Of a stretch of 64,000 nucleotides of DNA, positions 1 to 7,744 are shown one piece after another. The notes under the pieces were generated by a model. The model did no database searches, was not told the origin of the DNA, and saw only the letters and a program-made list of their open reading frames with translations. The stretch comes from an uncultured Ruminococcus sp. (lineage in GTDB: Bacteria; Bacillota; Clostridia; Oscillospirales; Acutalibacteraceae). The stretch spans positions 1 to 64,000 of the forward strand of contig CACXBF010000003.1 in the NCBI GenBank assembly GCA_902765855.1, written 5' to 3'. Position 1 is the stretch's first letter. Every line of letters starts with the position of its first letter. A program made the position numbers and the translations under genes.

Positions 1-148
1 CACTATTTCATTGCCAACGAGTGAGAAAGAACGGGAGGCTATATCTGCATTCTTCGACCAAATTGATAACCTTATCACCCTTCATCAGCGTAAGTATGAA
101 AAGCTCAAACAGATAAAGAAATCTATGCTTGAGAAGATGTTTGTATAA
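1..148 (+). CDS. hsdS: Type I restriction specificity subunit HsdS, 3' end only
   Basis: This is the last 48 codons of an HsdS whose start lies left of the window. The frame opened at base 2 reads through the conserved C-terminal helix of the family: a DNLITLHQRK segment followed by a Lys-rich stretch ending KSMLEKMFV and a TAA at 146-148. HsdS pairs with HsdM and HsdR and sets the DNA target of a type I restriction-modification complex. hsdR starts 17 bases after this stop, so hsdS and hsdR are probably cotranscribed. The LITLHQRK codons coincide with repeat B (65-94), which recurs in the other hsdS copies here. The identification as an hsdS C-terminus is secure; its target cannot be read. 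Confidence 0.88.
   Translation, partial: TISLPTSEKEREAISAFFDQIDNLITLHQRKYEKLKQIKKSMLEKMFV
65..94 (+). repeat. Repeat B, copy 1 (hsdS C-terminal conserved region)
   Basis: A 30-base sequence beginning GATAACCTTATCACCC and ending CATCAGCGTAAG, encoding DNLITLHQRK. Near-identical copies are at 4526-4555 (one C-to-T change), 5628-5657 (minus strand) and 6658-6687. It marks the downstream border of each target-recognition domain and is a candidate crossover site. Confidence 0.85.
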
Positions 149-164
149 TAGGAGTAGGAGCAAT

Positions 165-3100
165 ATGGTATTTGAATCGGAATTAGATTTTGAAAACGCA
201 TTGATTCAGAGACTGGCTAACGCTGGCTGGGTGAACCATGCCACTGGTCAGCCCGAGATTTTGCGCTATAAAACAGAAAAAGACCTAATCCGAAACTGGG
301 CGGACATTCTTTTCGAGAATAACAACAGTCAAGACCGTTTGAATGATGCCCCGCTTACGGATGGCGAAATGCAGCAGATTATGGAGCAAATAAAGAATCT
401 GCGCACACCGGTCAAGCTGAATGGCTTCATTAATGGCAAAACCGTTATTGTAAAGCGTGATAATCCTGCTGATCAATTACACTTTGGCCATGAGGTGAGC
501 TTGAAGATATATGATCGTCAAGAGATTGCCGGAGGTCAGAGTCGCTATCAGATTGCGGAACAGCCAGTTTTCCCTGCTAAGAATCCGATTTTGAATAGCC
601 GTCGTGGGGATTTTGTGTTGCTGATTAACGGTATGCCAGTTATTCATGTAGAGCTCAAAAAGAGCGGCATTCCGGTCAGTCAGGCATGCTACCAGATTGA
701 AAAATACGCCCACGAAGGTGTGTTTACTGGCTTGTTCTCGCTCGTCCAGATCTTTGTTGCTATGACGCCGGAGGAAACAATCTACTTTGCGAATCCAGGC
801 CCTGACGGAAAGTTCAATCAGGATTATTATTTCCACTGGGCAGATTTTAATAATGAGCCTGTCAATGAATGGGATAAAATTGCAGCAAATTTGCTGTCTA
901 TTCCAATGGCGCATCAGATGATTGGTTTCTATACCGTGGCGGATAATACCGATGAGACACTGAAGGTTATGCGCAGCTACCAGTATTATGCTGCATCTGC
1001 GATTTCTCAGGCCGTTGCAAAGCGTAAATGGTCGGAACCTGGTCAGCGTGGTGGATATATCTGGCATACGACCGGCTCCGGAAAGACGATGACGTCCTTT
1101 AAGTCTGCACAGCTCATTGCAAATTCCGGTGATGCGGACAAGGTCGTATTCCTGATGGATCGTATTGAGCTTGGTACGCAGTCGCTTCAGGAGTATCGCG
1201 GTTTTGCTGACGACTCGGATTCCGTGCAGGCCACGGAAAATACCGGTGTGCTGGTTACGAAGCTGAAAAGTAGCGATCCAGCAAATACTCTGATCGTAAC
1301 TTCCATCCAGAAGATGAGCCGCGTTATGGAGGAAGGCGGTTACAAAGCTAAGGATATTGAAATCATTAATCGAAAGCGTCTTGTATTCATTGTCGATGAA
1401 TGCCATCGCGATACTTTTGGCGATATGTTACTTAATATCAAGAATACATTCCCGAACGCGATGTTCTTTGGTTTTACCGGTACGCCAATCCATGACGAAA
1501 ACAAGAAGAAAATGAACACTACAACGGACGTCTTTGGTAACGAGCTTCATCGCTATTCGATTGCTGACGGCATTCGTGACAAGAATGTTCTTGGATTCGA
1601 CCCGACCATGGTCATGACCTATGCGGATAAGGAGCTTCGTGAAGCTGTAGCATTGGATAAGGCTAAAGCAGAAACAGTAGCAGAAGTCTTTTCTGACCCC
1701 AAGAAAGAAGAAATCTACTATACCTATACGGATCCGACGAAGGTTCCAATGGCTGGATATCGTGGAGATGACGGCAAGTATGTCCGTGGCATAGAGGATG
1801 ATTTGCCAAAAGCGCAATATGATCGCGACGAACATCGGAAAGCCGTAATTGAAGATATACGTAGTAACTGGATTCGGTTGAGTCATAACGGAAAATTCCA
1901 TGCTATTTTTGCAACGAGTAGCATTCCGGAGGCAATCAAATATTATCGTATGTTCAGGCAGATTGCTCCGGAGCTGAAGGTCGCTCCGCTGTTTGACCCG
2001 AATATAGACAACAATCCGGGCGCAATTTTCAAAGAAGATGGCCTTGTTGAGATACTGACCGATTACAATGCTACTTATGGAACGACCTTTACGATTCCAA
2101 CCTTTACGGCCTATAAGAAAGACTTATCTTTGCGGCTGGCACATAAGTCTCCATATACCGGCATAGTAAAAGATCGCTCGAAACAGATTGATCTTTTGAT
2201 TGTCGTAGATCAGATGCTAACAGGCTTTGACTCAAAGTGGGTGAACACACTTTATTTAGACAAAGTTCTCCGCTATGAGGGATTAATTCAGGCATTTTCA
2301 CGTACTAACCGCCTGTTTGATCCAGCAGAAAAGCCATTCGGCATCATTCGTTATTATAGAAAGCCGCATACAATGGAGCGGAATGTGGAGGAGGCGTTTA
2401 AGCTATATTCCGGTGACCGTCCATATGGTATATTCGTCAGCAAACTTGGAGATAACCTCAAAAAGATGAATGGCGTTTATGACGATATCGTTTCTCTGTT
2501 CAAATCTTCTGGATTAGATGATTTTGAGAAGCTACCGGACGACAAGGCTGCGCGTGGACAGTTTGCGAAGCTATTCAAGGAATTCAATACGTATTTGGAA
2601 TCGGCGTCTATTCAGGGATTCACTTGGGATAATCTTGAATATAAGGTCGAAACCGAAGATGGAAAAACTGAAAAGATTAGAGTCAATGTTGATGAGACAG
2701 CATTCCTATCTATGGCACTTCGTTACAAAGAACTCTTTGTCCCTGGCGACGAACCGGGCGGTGAAACCGGAGAAGATCTGCCTTATGAGATTGACCCCCA
2801 TCTTACGGAGATCAATACCGGAGCTATTGACCGCAACTACATGGAAACACGTTTCCGCAAATACCTCAAACAATTGCAGGACGGCGTAGAGACAACCGCC
2901 GCGTTGCAGGAACTGCGCAAGTCCTTTGCCGTGCTTTCGCAAGAACAGCAGAAGTATGCGCGGATCTTCCTCACGGATGTTCAGCAAGGTAATATTGTTG
3001 TCGAAGATGATAAGACACTAATTGACTACATTAATCAATATCAGTCTGAAGCACATAATGACAGGATTCATCGTTTCGCTGTTGCTATTGGCGTCGACGA

Positions 3101-3317
3101 GGCGATGCTCCGTGATTTTATGGATCGTGGCGTGTCAATGGATGAATTGAATGCCTTTGGACGCTTTGACCGACTGAAAGACTCTGTCGATAGAGATGTT
3201 GCAAAAGCATATTTCGAAGAAGCGGAAGGTAAGCCGATTAAGGCATTTCGCGTGCCTGCGATGATTGATAAGATTCTGAGGCTATTCATTTCAAGTGGTG
3301 GTTTCGACGTAGACTAA
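165..3317 (+). CDS. hsdR: Type I restriction endonuclease subunit R (HsdR)
   Basis: The motor and nuclease subunit of a type I restriction enzyme: it translocates DNA with ATP and cleaves at a distance. It is 1050 residues from the ATG at 165, chosen because GGAGTAGGAG lies just upstream; an in-frame ATG at 129 would overlap hsdS and lacks a site. A PD-(D/E)XK nuclease domain is visible near the N-terminus (GDFVLLI then E163-L-K165). The helicase core has a Walker A motif TTGSGKT near residues 302-308 and a DECH box at 411-414. The C-terminal third is the helical part that contacts the methylase core. The length is normal for the family and no frameshift is seen. hsdS flanks it on both sides; hsdM is not in the window and presumably lies upstream. 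The gene looks more GC-rich than the housekeeping genes further right, which suggests acquisition. Confidence 0.95.
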   Translation: MVFESELDFENALIQRLANAGWVNHATGQPEILRYKTEKDLIRNWADILFENNNSQDRLNDAPLTDGEMQQIMEQIKNLRTPVKLNGFINGKTVIVKRDNPADQLHFGHEVSLKIYDRQEIAGGQSRYQIAEQPVFPAKNPILNSRRGDFVLLINGMPVIHVELKKSGIPVSQACYQIEKYAHEGVFTGLFSLVQIFVAMTPEETIYFANPGPDGKFNQDYYFHWADFNNEPVNEWDKIAANLLSIPMAHQMIGFYTVADNTDETLKVMRSYQYYAASAISQAVAKRKWSEPGQRGGYIWHTTGSGKTMTSFKSAQLIANSGDADKVVFLMDRIELGTQSLQEYRGFADDSDSVQATENTGVLVTKLKSSDPANTLIVTSIQKMSRVMEEGGYKAKDIEIINRKRLVFIVDECHRDTFGDMLLNIKNTFPNAMFFGFTGTPIHDENKKKMNTTTDVFGNELHRYSIADGIRDKNVLGFDPTMVMTYADKELREAVALDKAKAETVAEVFSDPKKEEIYYTYTDPTKVPMAGYRGDDGKYVRGIEDDLPKAQYDRDEHRKAVIEDIRSNWIRLSHNGKFHAIFATSSIPEAIKYYRMFRQIAPELKVAPLFDPNIDNNPGAIFKEDGLVEILTDYNATYGTTFTIPTFTAYKKDLSLRLAHKSPYTGIVKDRSKQIDLLIVVDQMLTGFDSKWVNTLYLDKVLRYEGLIQAFSRTNRLFDPAEKPFGIIRYYRKPHTMERNVEEAFKLYSGDRPYGIFVSKLGDNLKKMNGVYDDIVSLFKSSGLDDFEKLPDDKAARGQFAKLFKEFNTYLESASIQGFTWDNLEYKVETEDGKTEKIRVNVDETAFLSMALRYKELFVPGDEPGGETGEDLPYEIDPHLTEINTGAIDRNYMETRFRKYLKQLQDGVETTAALQELRKSFAVLSQEQQKYARIFLTDVQQGNIVVEDDKTLIDYINQYQSEAHNDRIHRFAVAIGVDEAMLRDFMDRGVSMDELNAFGRFDRLKDSVDRDVAKAYFEEAEGKPIKAFRVPAMIDKILRLFISSGGFDVD

Positions 3318-3343
3318 ACGTCTTCCCTGGCAATAATCTAAAA

Positions 3344-3389
3344 GAGGGCTTGCCGTATGCTACAATAAAGTAGTATATGACAAGCCCTC
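3344..3389 (+). promoter_or_regulatory. Long hairpin covering the hsdS start codon
   Basis: The arms 3344-3363 and 3370-3389 pair over 20 positions (17 Watson-Crick, two G-U, one mismatch) around an AATAAA loop. The ATG of the next hsdS (3377) lies inside the right arm and no Shine-Dalgarno sequence is visible before it. There is no T-run, so it is a weak terminator candidate; start-codon sequestration is the inference. Confidence 0.6.
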
Positions 3390-4609
3390 AAACGTTAGTT
3401 CCTGAAATTCGCTTTGAGGGTTTTTCTAGCGCATGGGAACGACATAGATTAAGCGAATTTGCCAACTTTAGCAGAGGCAATGGCCTTTCTTGGGCCGATG
3501 TCCAATCTGATGGAGTAAATGAATGCATATTATACGGGAATCTCTATACAGATTATGGGATGATTGCAGAATCTGTGAAATACAGGACTAATTTGGTACC
3601 GTCGAATCCAGCTTTTAGTCAATATGGCGATGTCCTCATTCCCGGATCTGATACGACCCCTACGGGACTGGCTAGAGCAACTAGTATTGAAAAAACAGGG
3701 GTTTTGTTAGGTGGAGATATCAATATCCTACGACCAAATGGGAATGTGAATGGTAGCTGTTTGTCACTGGCAATCAATGCAAACAAGTCGGAGTTAATAA
3801 AACTTATTAAAGGGATAACAGTAAGACACATTCATAATGACGACATAAAAGATGTTGAAGTTGCCTTTCCGGTTGCAAAAGATGAGCAGGAAAAGCTCGT
3901 TGGTGTTTTTAAGAAAATTGATTATCTTATTAATCTTCATCAGCGGAAGCAGAATCACTTGAAAAGCGTAAAAAAATCCATGCTTGAAAAAATGTTTCCA
4001 CGTGACGGCGCTAATGTTCCGGAAATTCGATTTGCCGGTTTTACAAACGCTTGGGAACAGCGTAAGTGGTCGAACACAGTTGATATCTCTACTGATATGG
4101 TCGATCCTAAAACCGGGCTTTATGACGAACTACCTCATGTTGCACCGGGCAATATCGAGTCGTTTACTGGTCGATTATTTGACAACGTGAAGCTCGTTAA
4201 AGATGAAAATCTTATAAGTGGGAAGTTCAGATTCAGCGCAGGAGATATCATTTACGGCAAAATTAACCCACAGCTTGGAAAGTACGTGTTTGCAGCATTT
4301 TCAGGGCTCACAAGTGCAGATGCGTATGTATTAAATGCTAAAAATGGCATAGATCAAAAGTTTTTGTATGCTGTTTTACAAACAAAAGATTTCTTTGACT
4401 ATTCAGTATCAGTATCGAAGCGATCTGGTATGCCGAAGATAAACCGAGATGAACTAAATGCCTATTCGTTCGCGGCTCCGTCTACCGCAGAACAGGCTAA
4501 GATAGGATCTTTTCTCCTTGGTATCGATAACCTTATCACCCTTCATCAGTGTAAGTGTGACAAATTGAAAGAAATTAAGAATTCCTTGCTGCAAAAGATG
4601 TTTGTATAA
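3377..4609 (+). CDS. hsdS: Type I restriction specificity subunit HsdS (expressed copy, recombination target)
   Basis: A complete two-domain HsdS of 410 residues that would direct HsdM/HsdR to a bipartite DNA target. The first target-recognition domain follows the N-terminal motif EIRFEGFSSAWERHRL. A central conserved helix (LINLHQRK to SMLEKMFP) occupies about residues 186-210. The second recognition domain opens with EIRFAGFTNAWEQRK near residue 226, and the C-terminal helix is DNLITLHQCK to LLQKMFV. The second domain lies exactly between repeat A (4049-4066) and repeat B (4526-4555), the same borders found on the two silent half genes downstream, so this half looks exchangeable. The first domain has only diverged versions of both repeats. 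The start codon is within a hairpin and has no clear ribosome site. A tyrosine recombinase follows 75 bases later. Confidence 0.93.
   Translation: MTSPQTLVPEIRFEGFSSAWERHRLSEFANFSRGNGLSWADVQSDGVNECILYGNLYTDYGMIAESVKYRTNLVPSNPAFSQYGDVLIPGSDTTPTGLARATSIEKTGVLLGGDINILRPNGNVNGSCLSLAINANKSELIKLIKGITVRHIHNDDIKDVEVAFPVAKDEQEKLVGVFKKIDYLINLHQRKQNHLKSVKKSMLEKMFPRDGANVPEIRFAGFTNAWEQRKWSNTVDISTDMVDPKTGLYDELPHVAPGNIESFTGRLFDNVKLVKDENLISGKFRFSAGDIIYGKINPQLGKYVFAAFSGLTSADAYVLNAKNGIDQKFLYAVLQTKDFFDYSVSVSKRSGMPKINRDELNAYSFAAPSTAEQAKIGSFLLGIDNLITLHQCKCDKLKEIKNSLLQKMFV
4049..4066 (+). repeat. Repeat A, copy 1 (start of second recognition domain)
   Basis: The 18-base sequence GCTTGGGAACAGCGTAAG, encoding WEQRK. 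Other copies: 6129-6145 (minus, 17 of 18 bases), 6190-6207 (plus, identical) and 6742-6755 (minus, 14 bases, truncated). Copies in opposite orientation would invert the DNA between them. Confidence 0.87.
4526..4555 (+). repeat. Repeat B, copy 2, at the end of intact hsdS
   Basis: Matches copy 1 at 29 of 30 bases; the single C-to-T change turns the usual QRK codons into QCK. A partial further copy, TTCATCAGCGTAG, is found just after the gene at 4641-4653, which may be a scar of earlier recombination. Confidence 0.82.
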
Positions 4610-4684
4610 TATTGCGGCCTATTACCTTTATGTTTTGCTTTTCATCAGCGTAGGCGTATTTTTTGTGCAAGGAGGACAAGTAAT

Positions 4685-5617
4685 ATGTCAAAAAAACAGT
4701 CGTCAGACGACCTGTTCTGTGATTTTTATGCCGAATGGGTCAAAGTTTACAAAGAAGGAGCGGTTAGGCCAATTACGCTCAATAAATACAATATGGCACA
4801 TTCATGGATCTGCAAGTTGGCTCCAGATTTGAAACTGGGTGATCTTGATCGGATTCGGTATCAGGAAATCATCAATGCGTATGCCGAGAAACACGAGCGG
4901 CAGACTACGATGGATTTTCATCATCTTATTAAAGGAGCAATTCTCGATGCAGTTGACGAGGGCCTTATTGAACGTGATCCAACGAGGAAAGCGATCATTA
5001 AAGGCAAAGCCCCGACTCCAAAGAAGATCAAGTATTTAAATCAGTACGAGCTTCATACCTTACTGTCCGGTCTTAGTTTGAAAGACAGTATTAATTGGGA
5101 TTATTTTATCCTCCTCGTCGCGAAAACGGGAATGCGTTTCTCGGAAGCCCTTGCTCTGACGCCAGAGGATTTTGATTTTGCGCATCAGACGCTTACGATT
5201 AATAAGACGTGGGACTATAAGGGGTCTGGCGGATTTCTTCCGACCAAGAATAAGTCATCGGTCAGAAAGATACAGATCGACTGGCAGACGGTAATTCAGT
5301 TTTCTGAACTCGTGCGCGGCTTACCAAAGGATAAGCCGATTTTTGTCTGTGATGATAAAGATGTCTATAATTCTACAGTAAACGGAATTCTTGAACGTCA
5401 TTGTGCTACGATGGGACTTCCGGTTATATCCGTGCATGGTTTGCGTCATACGCATGCATCTTTATTGTTGTTTGCAGGTGTCTCCATTGCCAGTGTCGCT
5501 CGTAGATTAGGGCATGCAAGTATGACTACGACGCAGAAGACATATTTGCATATTATTCAAGAGCTGGAGAATCAAGATATCGACCTTGTAATGAAGTCCA
5601 TGGCGACCTTAAATTAG
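4685..5617 (+). CDS. Tyrosine recombinase, probable hsdS invertase
   Basis: A 310-residue site-specific recombinase of the phage integrase/XerC class; such enzymes exchange DNA between short repeats through a phosphotyrosine intermediate. The start is set by AAGGAGG ten bases before the ATG. Residues 8-110 form the core-binding domain. The catalytic set is complete: R151 (TGMRFSE), probable K190, H251 and R254 (HGLRH), H277 (LGHAS) and nucleophile Y287 (KTYLH). The gene sits between an intact hsdS and two inverted half-hsdS cassettes, the arrangement known for phase-variable type I systems in gut Firmicutes and streptococci. It is therefore inferred to shuffle the recognition domains. It lies inside the segment that would invert between the two oppositely oriented repeat A copies. 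A role as a decayed mobile-element integrase is the alternative. Confidence 0.9.
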   Translation: MSKKQSSDDLFCDFYAEWVKVYKEGAVRPITLNKYNMAHSWICKLAPDLKLGDLDRIRYQEIINAYAEKHERQTTMDFHHLIKGAILDAVDEGLIERDPTRKAIIKGKAPTPKKIKYLNQYELHTLLSGLSLKDSINWDYFILLVAKTGMRFSEALALTPEDFDFAHQTLTINKTWDYKGSGGFLPTKNKSSVRKIQIDWQTVIQFSELVRGLPKDKPIFVCDDKDVYNSTVNGILERHCATMGLPVISVHGLRHTHASLLLFAGVSIASVARRLGHASMTTTQKTYLHIIQELENQDIDLVMKSMATLN

Positions 5618-5627
5618 TTATTCCCCG

Positions 5628-5657
5628 CTTACGCTGATGAAGGGTGATAAGGTTGTC
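5628..5657 (-). repeat. Repeat B, copy 3 (minus strand)
   Basis: Reverse complement of the hsdS C-terminal repeat, beginning CTTACGCTGATGAAGGG on the plus strand. It borders cassette 1 ten bases after the recombinase stop and is in inverted orientation to the copies at 65, 4526 and 6658. Confidence 0.85.
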
Positions 5658-6128
5658 GATGGACTCCAAATACTCCCCAATAACCCTCTGTTCCTCAATT
5701 GAAGGAAGGGATACAGTAGTGTTTCCTACAAGCTCTTTATTGAGGTTATTGACCGTACTTCCAGCGGCAAACATCCTATACTGGTCAAGCATTTGATCCG
5801 TTCCAAGCATGTGACATAGAAACTTCAAATCGAACCTACTTTGAGTATCTCGAATAAGGAGCCAACCGTCATGAATGCATCCATTTATCCCCATAATATA
5901 GGGCTTTCCGAAGCTCATGGAGTTGGAAAGGATTAAGTCGCCGGGCTGTACTTGCCTTGTTTTCGCGAGACCTTCTGGCTTGATCTTTTCAGCTGTTTTG
6001 GTGATGTATCTGCCTTGCTCCGGTGCGTCGCCAATCTTTACCCAGTTCAGGCCATCAGGTGCGTCGGTGATATAATCGTCTATCGGTCTCGGCGATCCAC
6101 CTCGCTCAATTAGTACCAAATCTGAGAA

Positions 6129-6145
6129 CTTACGCTGTTCCCAAG
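6129..6145 (-). repeat. Repeat A, copy 2 (minus strand)
   Basis: CTTACGCTGTTCCCAAG, the reverse complement of 17 bases of copy 1. It faces copy 3 (6190-6207) across 44 bases, so cassettes 1 and 2 diverge from this point. Inversion with copy 1 would flip about 2.1 kb. Confidence 0.87.
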
Positions 6146-6189
6146 AAAAAGGATTTTTTTCAAAATGACGGATTGGGAACTATTTCATC

Positions 6190-6207
6190 GCTTGGGAACA
6201 GCGTAAG
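6190..6207 (+). repeat. Repeat A, copy 3
   Basis: Identical to copy 1 at 4049-4066 and in direct orientation to it; it starts cassette 2. Direct-repeat exchange with copy 1 would delete the recombinase, so productive switching should use the inverted copies. Confidence 0.87.
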
Positions 6208-6738
6208 GTTGGAGAAGTGATTGAGGACTACGTTGAAAAGACCACTGTGCAGAATCAATACCCGGTCCTAACTTCTTCTCAACAACAAGGGATTGTATTG
6301 CAGGAGGATTACTTTGCAGACCGTCAAGTGACCACAAATGACAATGTGGGTTACTATGTTCTGCCACGAGGCTTCTTCACATATCGTAGCCGTAGCGATA
6401 CGGATTTGTTCGTTTTCAACCGCAACAACCTTATAGATAAAGGGATTATCAGCTATTACTATCCCGTTTTCCGTCCCAAGAACACTGACTCAAATTTCTT
6501 GCTCAGGAGATTGAATCACGGGATCCGTTCACAGCTTTCGATGGCAGCGGAAGGAACCGGTCAACATGTTTTGGCTCATAGCAAATTCAAAAACATGGAA
6601 TTCCTTGTTCCGTCTGTGCCAGAGCAAGAGTTAATCGGAGCCTACTTCGAAAAGCTCGATGCCATTATCACCCTTCATCTGCGTAAGGCGAGAGAAGTCA
6701 AAAAGTGCCAGAGGCCGCTCTATGAATGTATTTTTTGA
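6191..6738 (+). pseudogene. Silent hsdS half-cassette 2 (one recognition domain)
   Basis: From repeat A the frame reads WEQRKVGEVIEDYVEK and continues through one HsdS target-recognition domain. It reaches EKLDAIITLHLRKAREVKK at a slightly diverged repeat B (6658-6687) and stops at 6736-6738. Reading back from repeat A, a stop is met at 6166 before any start, so the segment is not expressed as an independent full HsdS. The domain differs in sequence from cassette 1 and from both domains of the intact gene, which would give another DNA specificity. Because repeat A here is in direct orientation to the intact gene, access may need two successive inversions. No internal stop or frameshift is seen. 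Confidence 0.8.
6658..6687 (+). repeat. Repeat B, copy 4 (diverged)
   Basis: Shares CATTATCACCCTTCAT and the terminal GCGTAAG with the other copies but differs at the 5' end and carries CTGCG in place of CAGCG. It ends cassette 2. Confidence 0.75.
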
Positions 6739-6741
6739 AGA

Positions 6742-6755
6742 CTTACGCTGTTCCA
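6742..6755 (-). repeat. Repeat A, truncated copy 4 (minus strand)
   Basis: CTTACGCTGTTCCA, the last 14 bases of repeat A in reverse orientation, placed between the stop of cassette 2 and the stop of the GIY-YIG gene. It may be the outer border of the shuffling region. Confidence 0.75.
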
Positions 6756-6758
6756 GAA

Positions 6759-7475
6759 TTAGTTGTCGTATTCAATGAAATCCAAAAGGGGCACATCGTT
6801 TTTTGTTCGCCAGTAGACCTTGCCATTTGAAGCGCCGCCGCGAACAAAATTTGCTGCCGCTGATGGTGAATTGAACTCGGTATCCTTAATGACTGTAGTG
6901 CCGTCCGCATTCAGACAGTCGCTATGTTGATTGCGAATTCGTTTTATCATAACCTCGGAGGAGTAGATGTTCGGATCAATTACTGAGCCTTCGAGAATTA
7001 CATACTTTGTTCCGGCAATAACTTGCATTTTTGCATCGGCGATATCGTTTTTAAGATAGAAGATCTCTTGCGTATTGACCGTATAGCTACCTTTATATGT
7101 CGATGAACGTTTCGAATCTGACGCAGACTCATCAAGATTGTAAATATCGTCGGGGGCATTTATCTCAGCATCACCGGTAAGCCTCGCAAGACGTTCAAGA
7201 TATACATAGGCTTCTTCTGGGCGTATATTAAAGAACTCACGACCTTTGCGGATACGCGCATCGGCTAAGTCCGTAAGGATTTTATGAAGTGTTTTTTCAA
7301 TCTCCTTATATTGTGACGTTTTTACCGTTGCATAAATCTCAAAAGGTAGCGGAACTGCAGTATTATCCAATTCCTTTGACCTGATATCTACAGGACGAGA
7401 ACTCATCCCAATTTTCACCCAATCCTCACGAAAACTTGGATTTGTAAGGATATATACATAGCCTTTCTCTTGCAT
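6759..7475 (-). CDS. GIY-YIG nuclease family protein with C-terminal DUF4357-like segment
   Basis: A 238-residue protein. Residues 5-80 resemble the T5orf172/MUG113 branch of GIY-YIG nucleases: YVYILTNPSF replaces the classical GIY...YIG pair, followed by KIGMSSR and a helix with KTLHKILTDLADARIRKGREFF. A central, probably flexible linker follows. The last 80 residues (YVILEGSVIDP to SPSAAANFVRGGASNG) look like DUF4357. Such proteins often sit beside restriction-modification genes and mobile DNA; their substrate is mostly unknown. The start is supported by AGGGAAG upstream of the ATG at 7475. The gene converges on hsdS cassette 2 with a truncated repeat A between them. Nuclease activity is inferred from the fold only. 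Confidence 0.78.
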   Translation of the reverse strand: MQEKGYVYILTNPSFREDWVKIGMSSRPVDIRSKELDNTAVPLPFEIYATVKTSQYKEIEKTLHKILTDLADARIRKGREFFNIRPEEAYVYLERLARLTGDAEINAPDDIYNLDESASDSKRSSTYKGSYTVNTQEIFYLKNDIADAKMQVIAGTKYVILEGSVIDPNIYSSEVMIKRIRNQHSDCLNADGTTVIKDTEFNSPSAAANFVRGGASNGKVYWRTKNDVPLLDFIEYDN

Positions 7476-7623
7476 TATTCTTCCCTGATTATGACTTGGA
7501 TATATTCTATCACGGATTGATATTGGCGGATATGGCGCAGTATTCGCGAAAGCATCGAACTCATGCTTTTAAGATTTCTCAGTATCGGTTATCTTGTATC
7601 TACAATTAATCAGGAGATCAAAT

Positions 7624-7701
7624 ATGATTGGGAAAGTAATTTGGTGGATTGGTGCTATTTGGGGACGCTATAAGATGATAAGGGGACTGAAAAAACTATA
7701 G
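7624..7701 (+). CDS. Possible 25-residue hydrophobic microprotein
   Basis: ATG at 7624 is preceded by AGGAG at good spacing and followed, right after the stop, by a strong terminator (7708-7735). The peptide begins MIGKVIWWIGAIWG and ends with basic residues (KMIRGLKKL), so it is an amphipathic or membrane-active candidate. It lies in the 270-base gap between two minus-strand genes of the restriction island. Ribosome site, short frame and private terminator together argue for expression, but nothing identifies a family. A small membrane toxin or a chance frame are both possible. Confidence 0.4.
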   Translation: MIGKVIWWIGAIWGRYKMIRGLKKL

Positions 7702-7707
7702 AAAATT

Positions 7708-7735
7708 GGCCTGTTATGTAATACAGGCCTTTCTT
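7708..7735 (+). terminator. Intrinsic terminator after the microprotein
   Basis: A GGCCTGT/ACAGGCC stem with an 8-base loop is followed by a T-rich tail. It also lies just downstream of the end of the minus-strand helix-turn-helix gene. Confidence 0.7.
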
Positions 7736-7744
7736 ATAAATCAG

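Larger units (their letters stand above)
5628..6145 (-). pseudogene. Silent hsdS half-cassette 1 (one recognition domain, reverse orientation)
   Basis: On the minus strand, starting inside repeat A (6129-6145), an open frame reads WEQRKFSDLVLIERGG and continues for one full target-recognition domain. It ends in ESIDNLITLHQRK at repeat B (5628-5657). There is no start codon with a ribosome site and no N-terminal domain. Beyond repeat B the frame runs on into the antisense of the recombinase gene and stops at 5553. It is best read as a stored recognition domain that becomes expressed when the 4049-6145 segment inverts and joins it to the first half of the intact hsdS. It has no internal stop, so it is intact as a cassette rather than decayed. 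Confidence 0.82.

Noticed and set aside
477-1406. Long minus-strand frame opposite hsdR
   Set aside because: Antisense shadow of a clear hsdR coding frame, with low-complexity basic/Cys-rich translation and no ribosome site.
6129-6207. Insertion-sequence terminal repeats
   Set aside because: The inverted copies encode HsdS WEQRK in frame and recur in the intact hsdS, so they are gene-conversion or inversion repeats, not IS ends.
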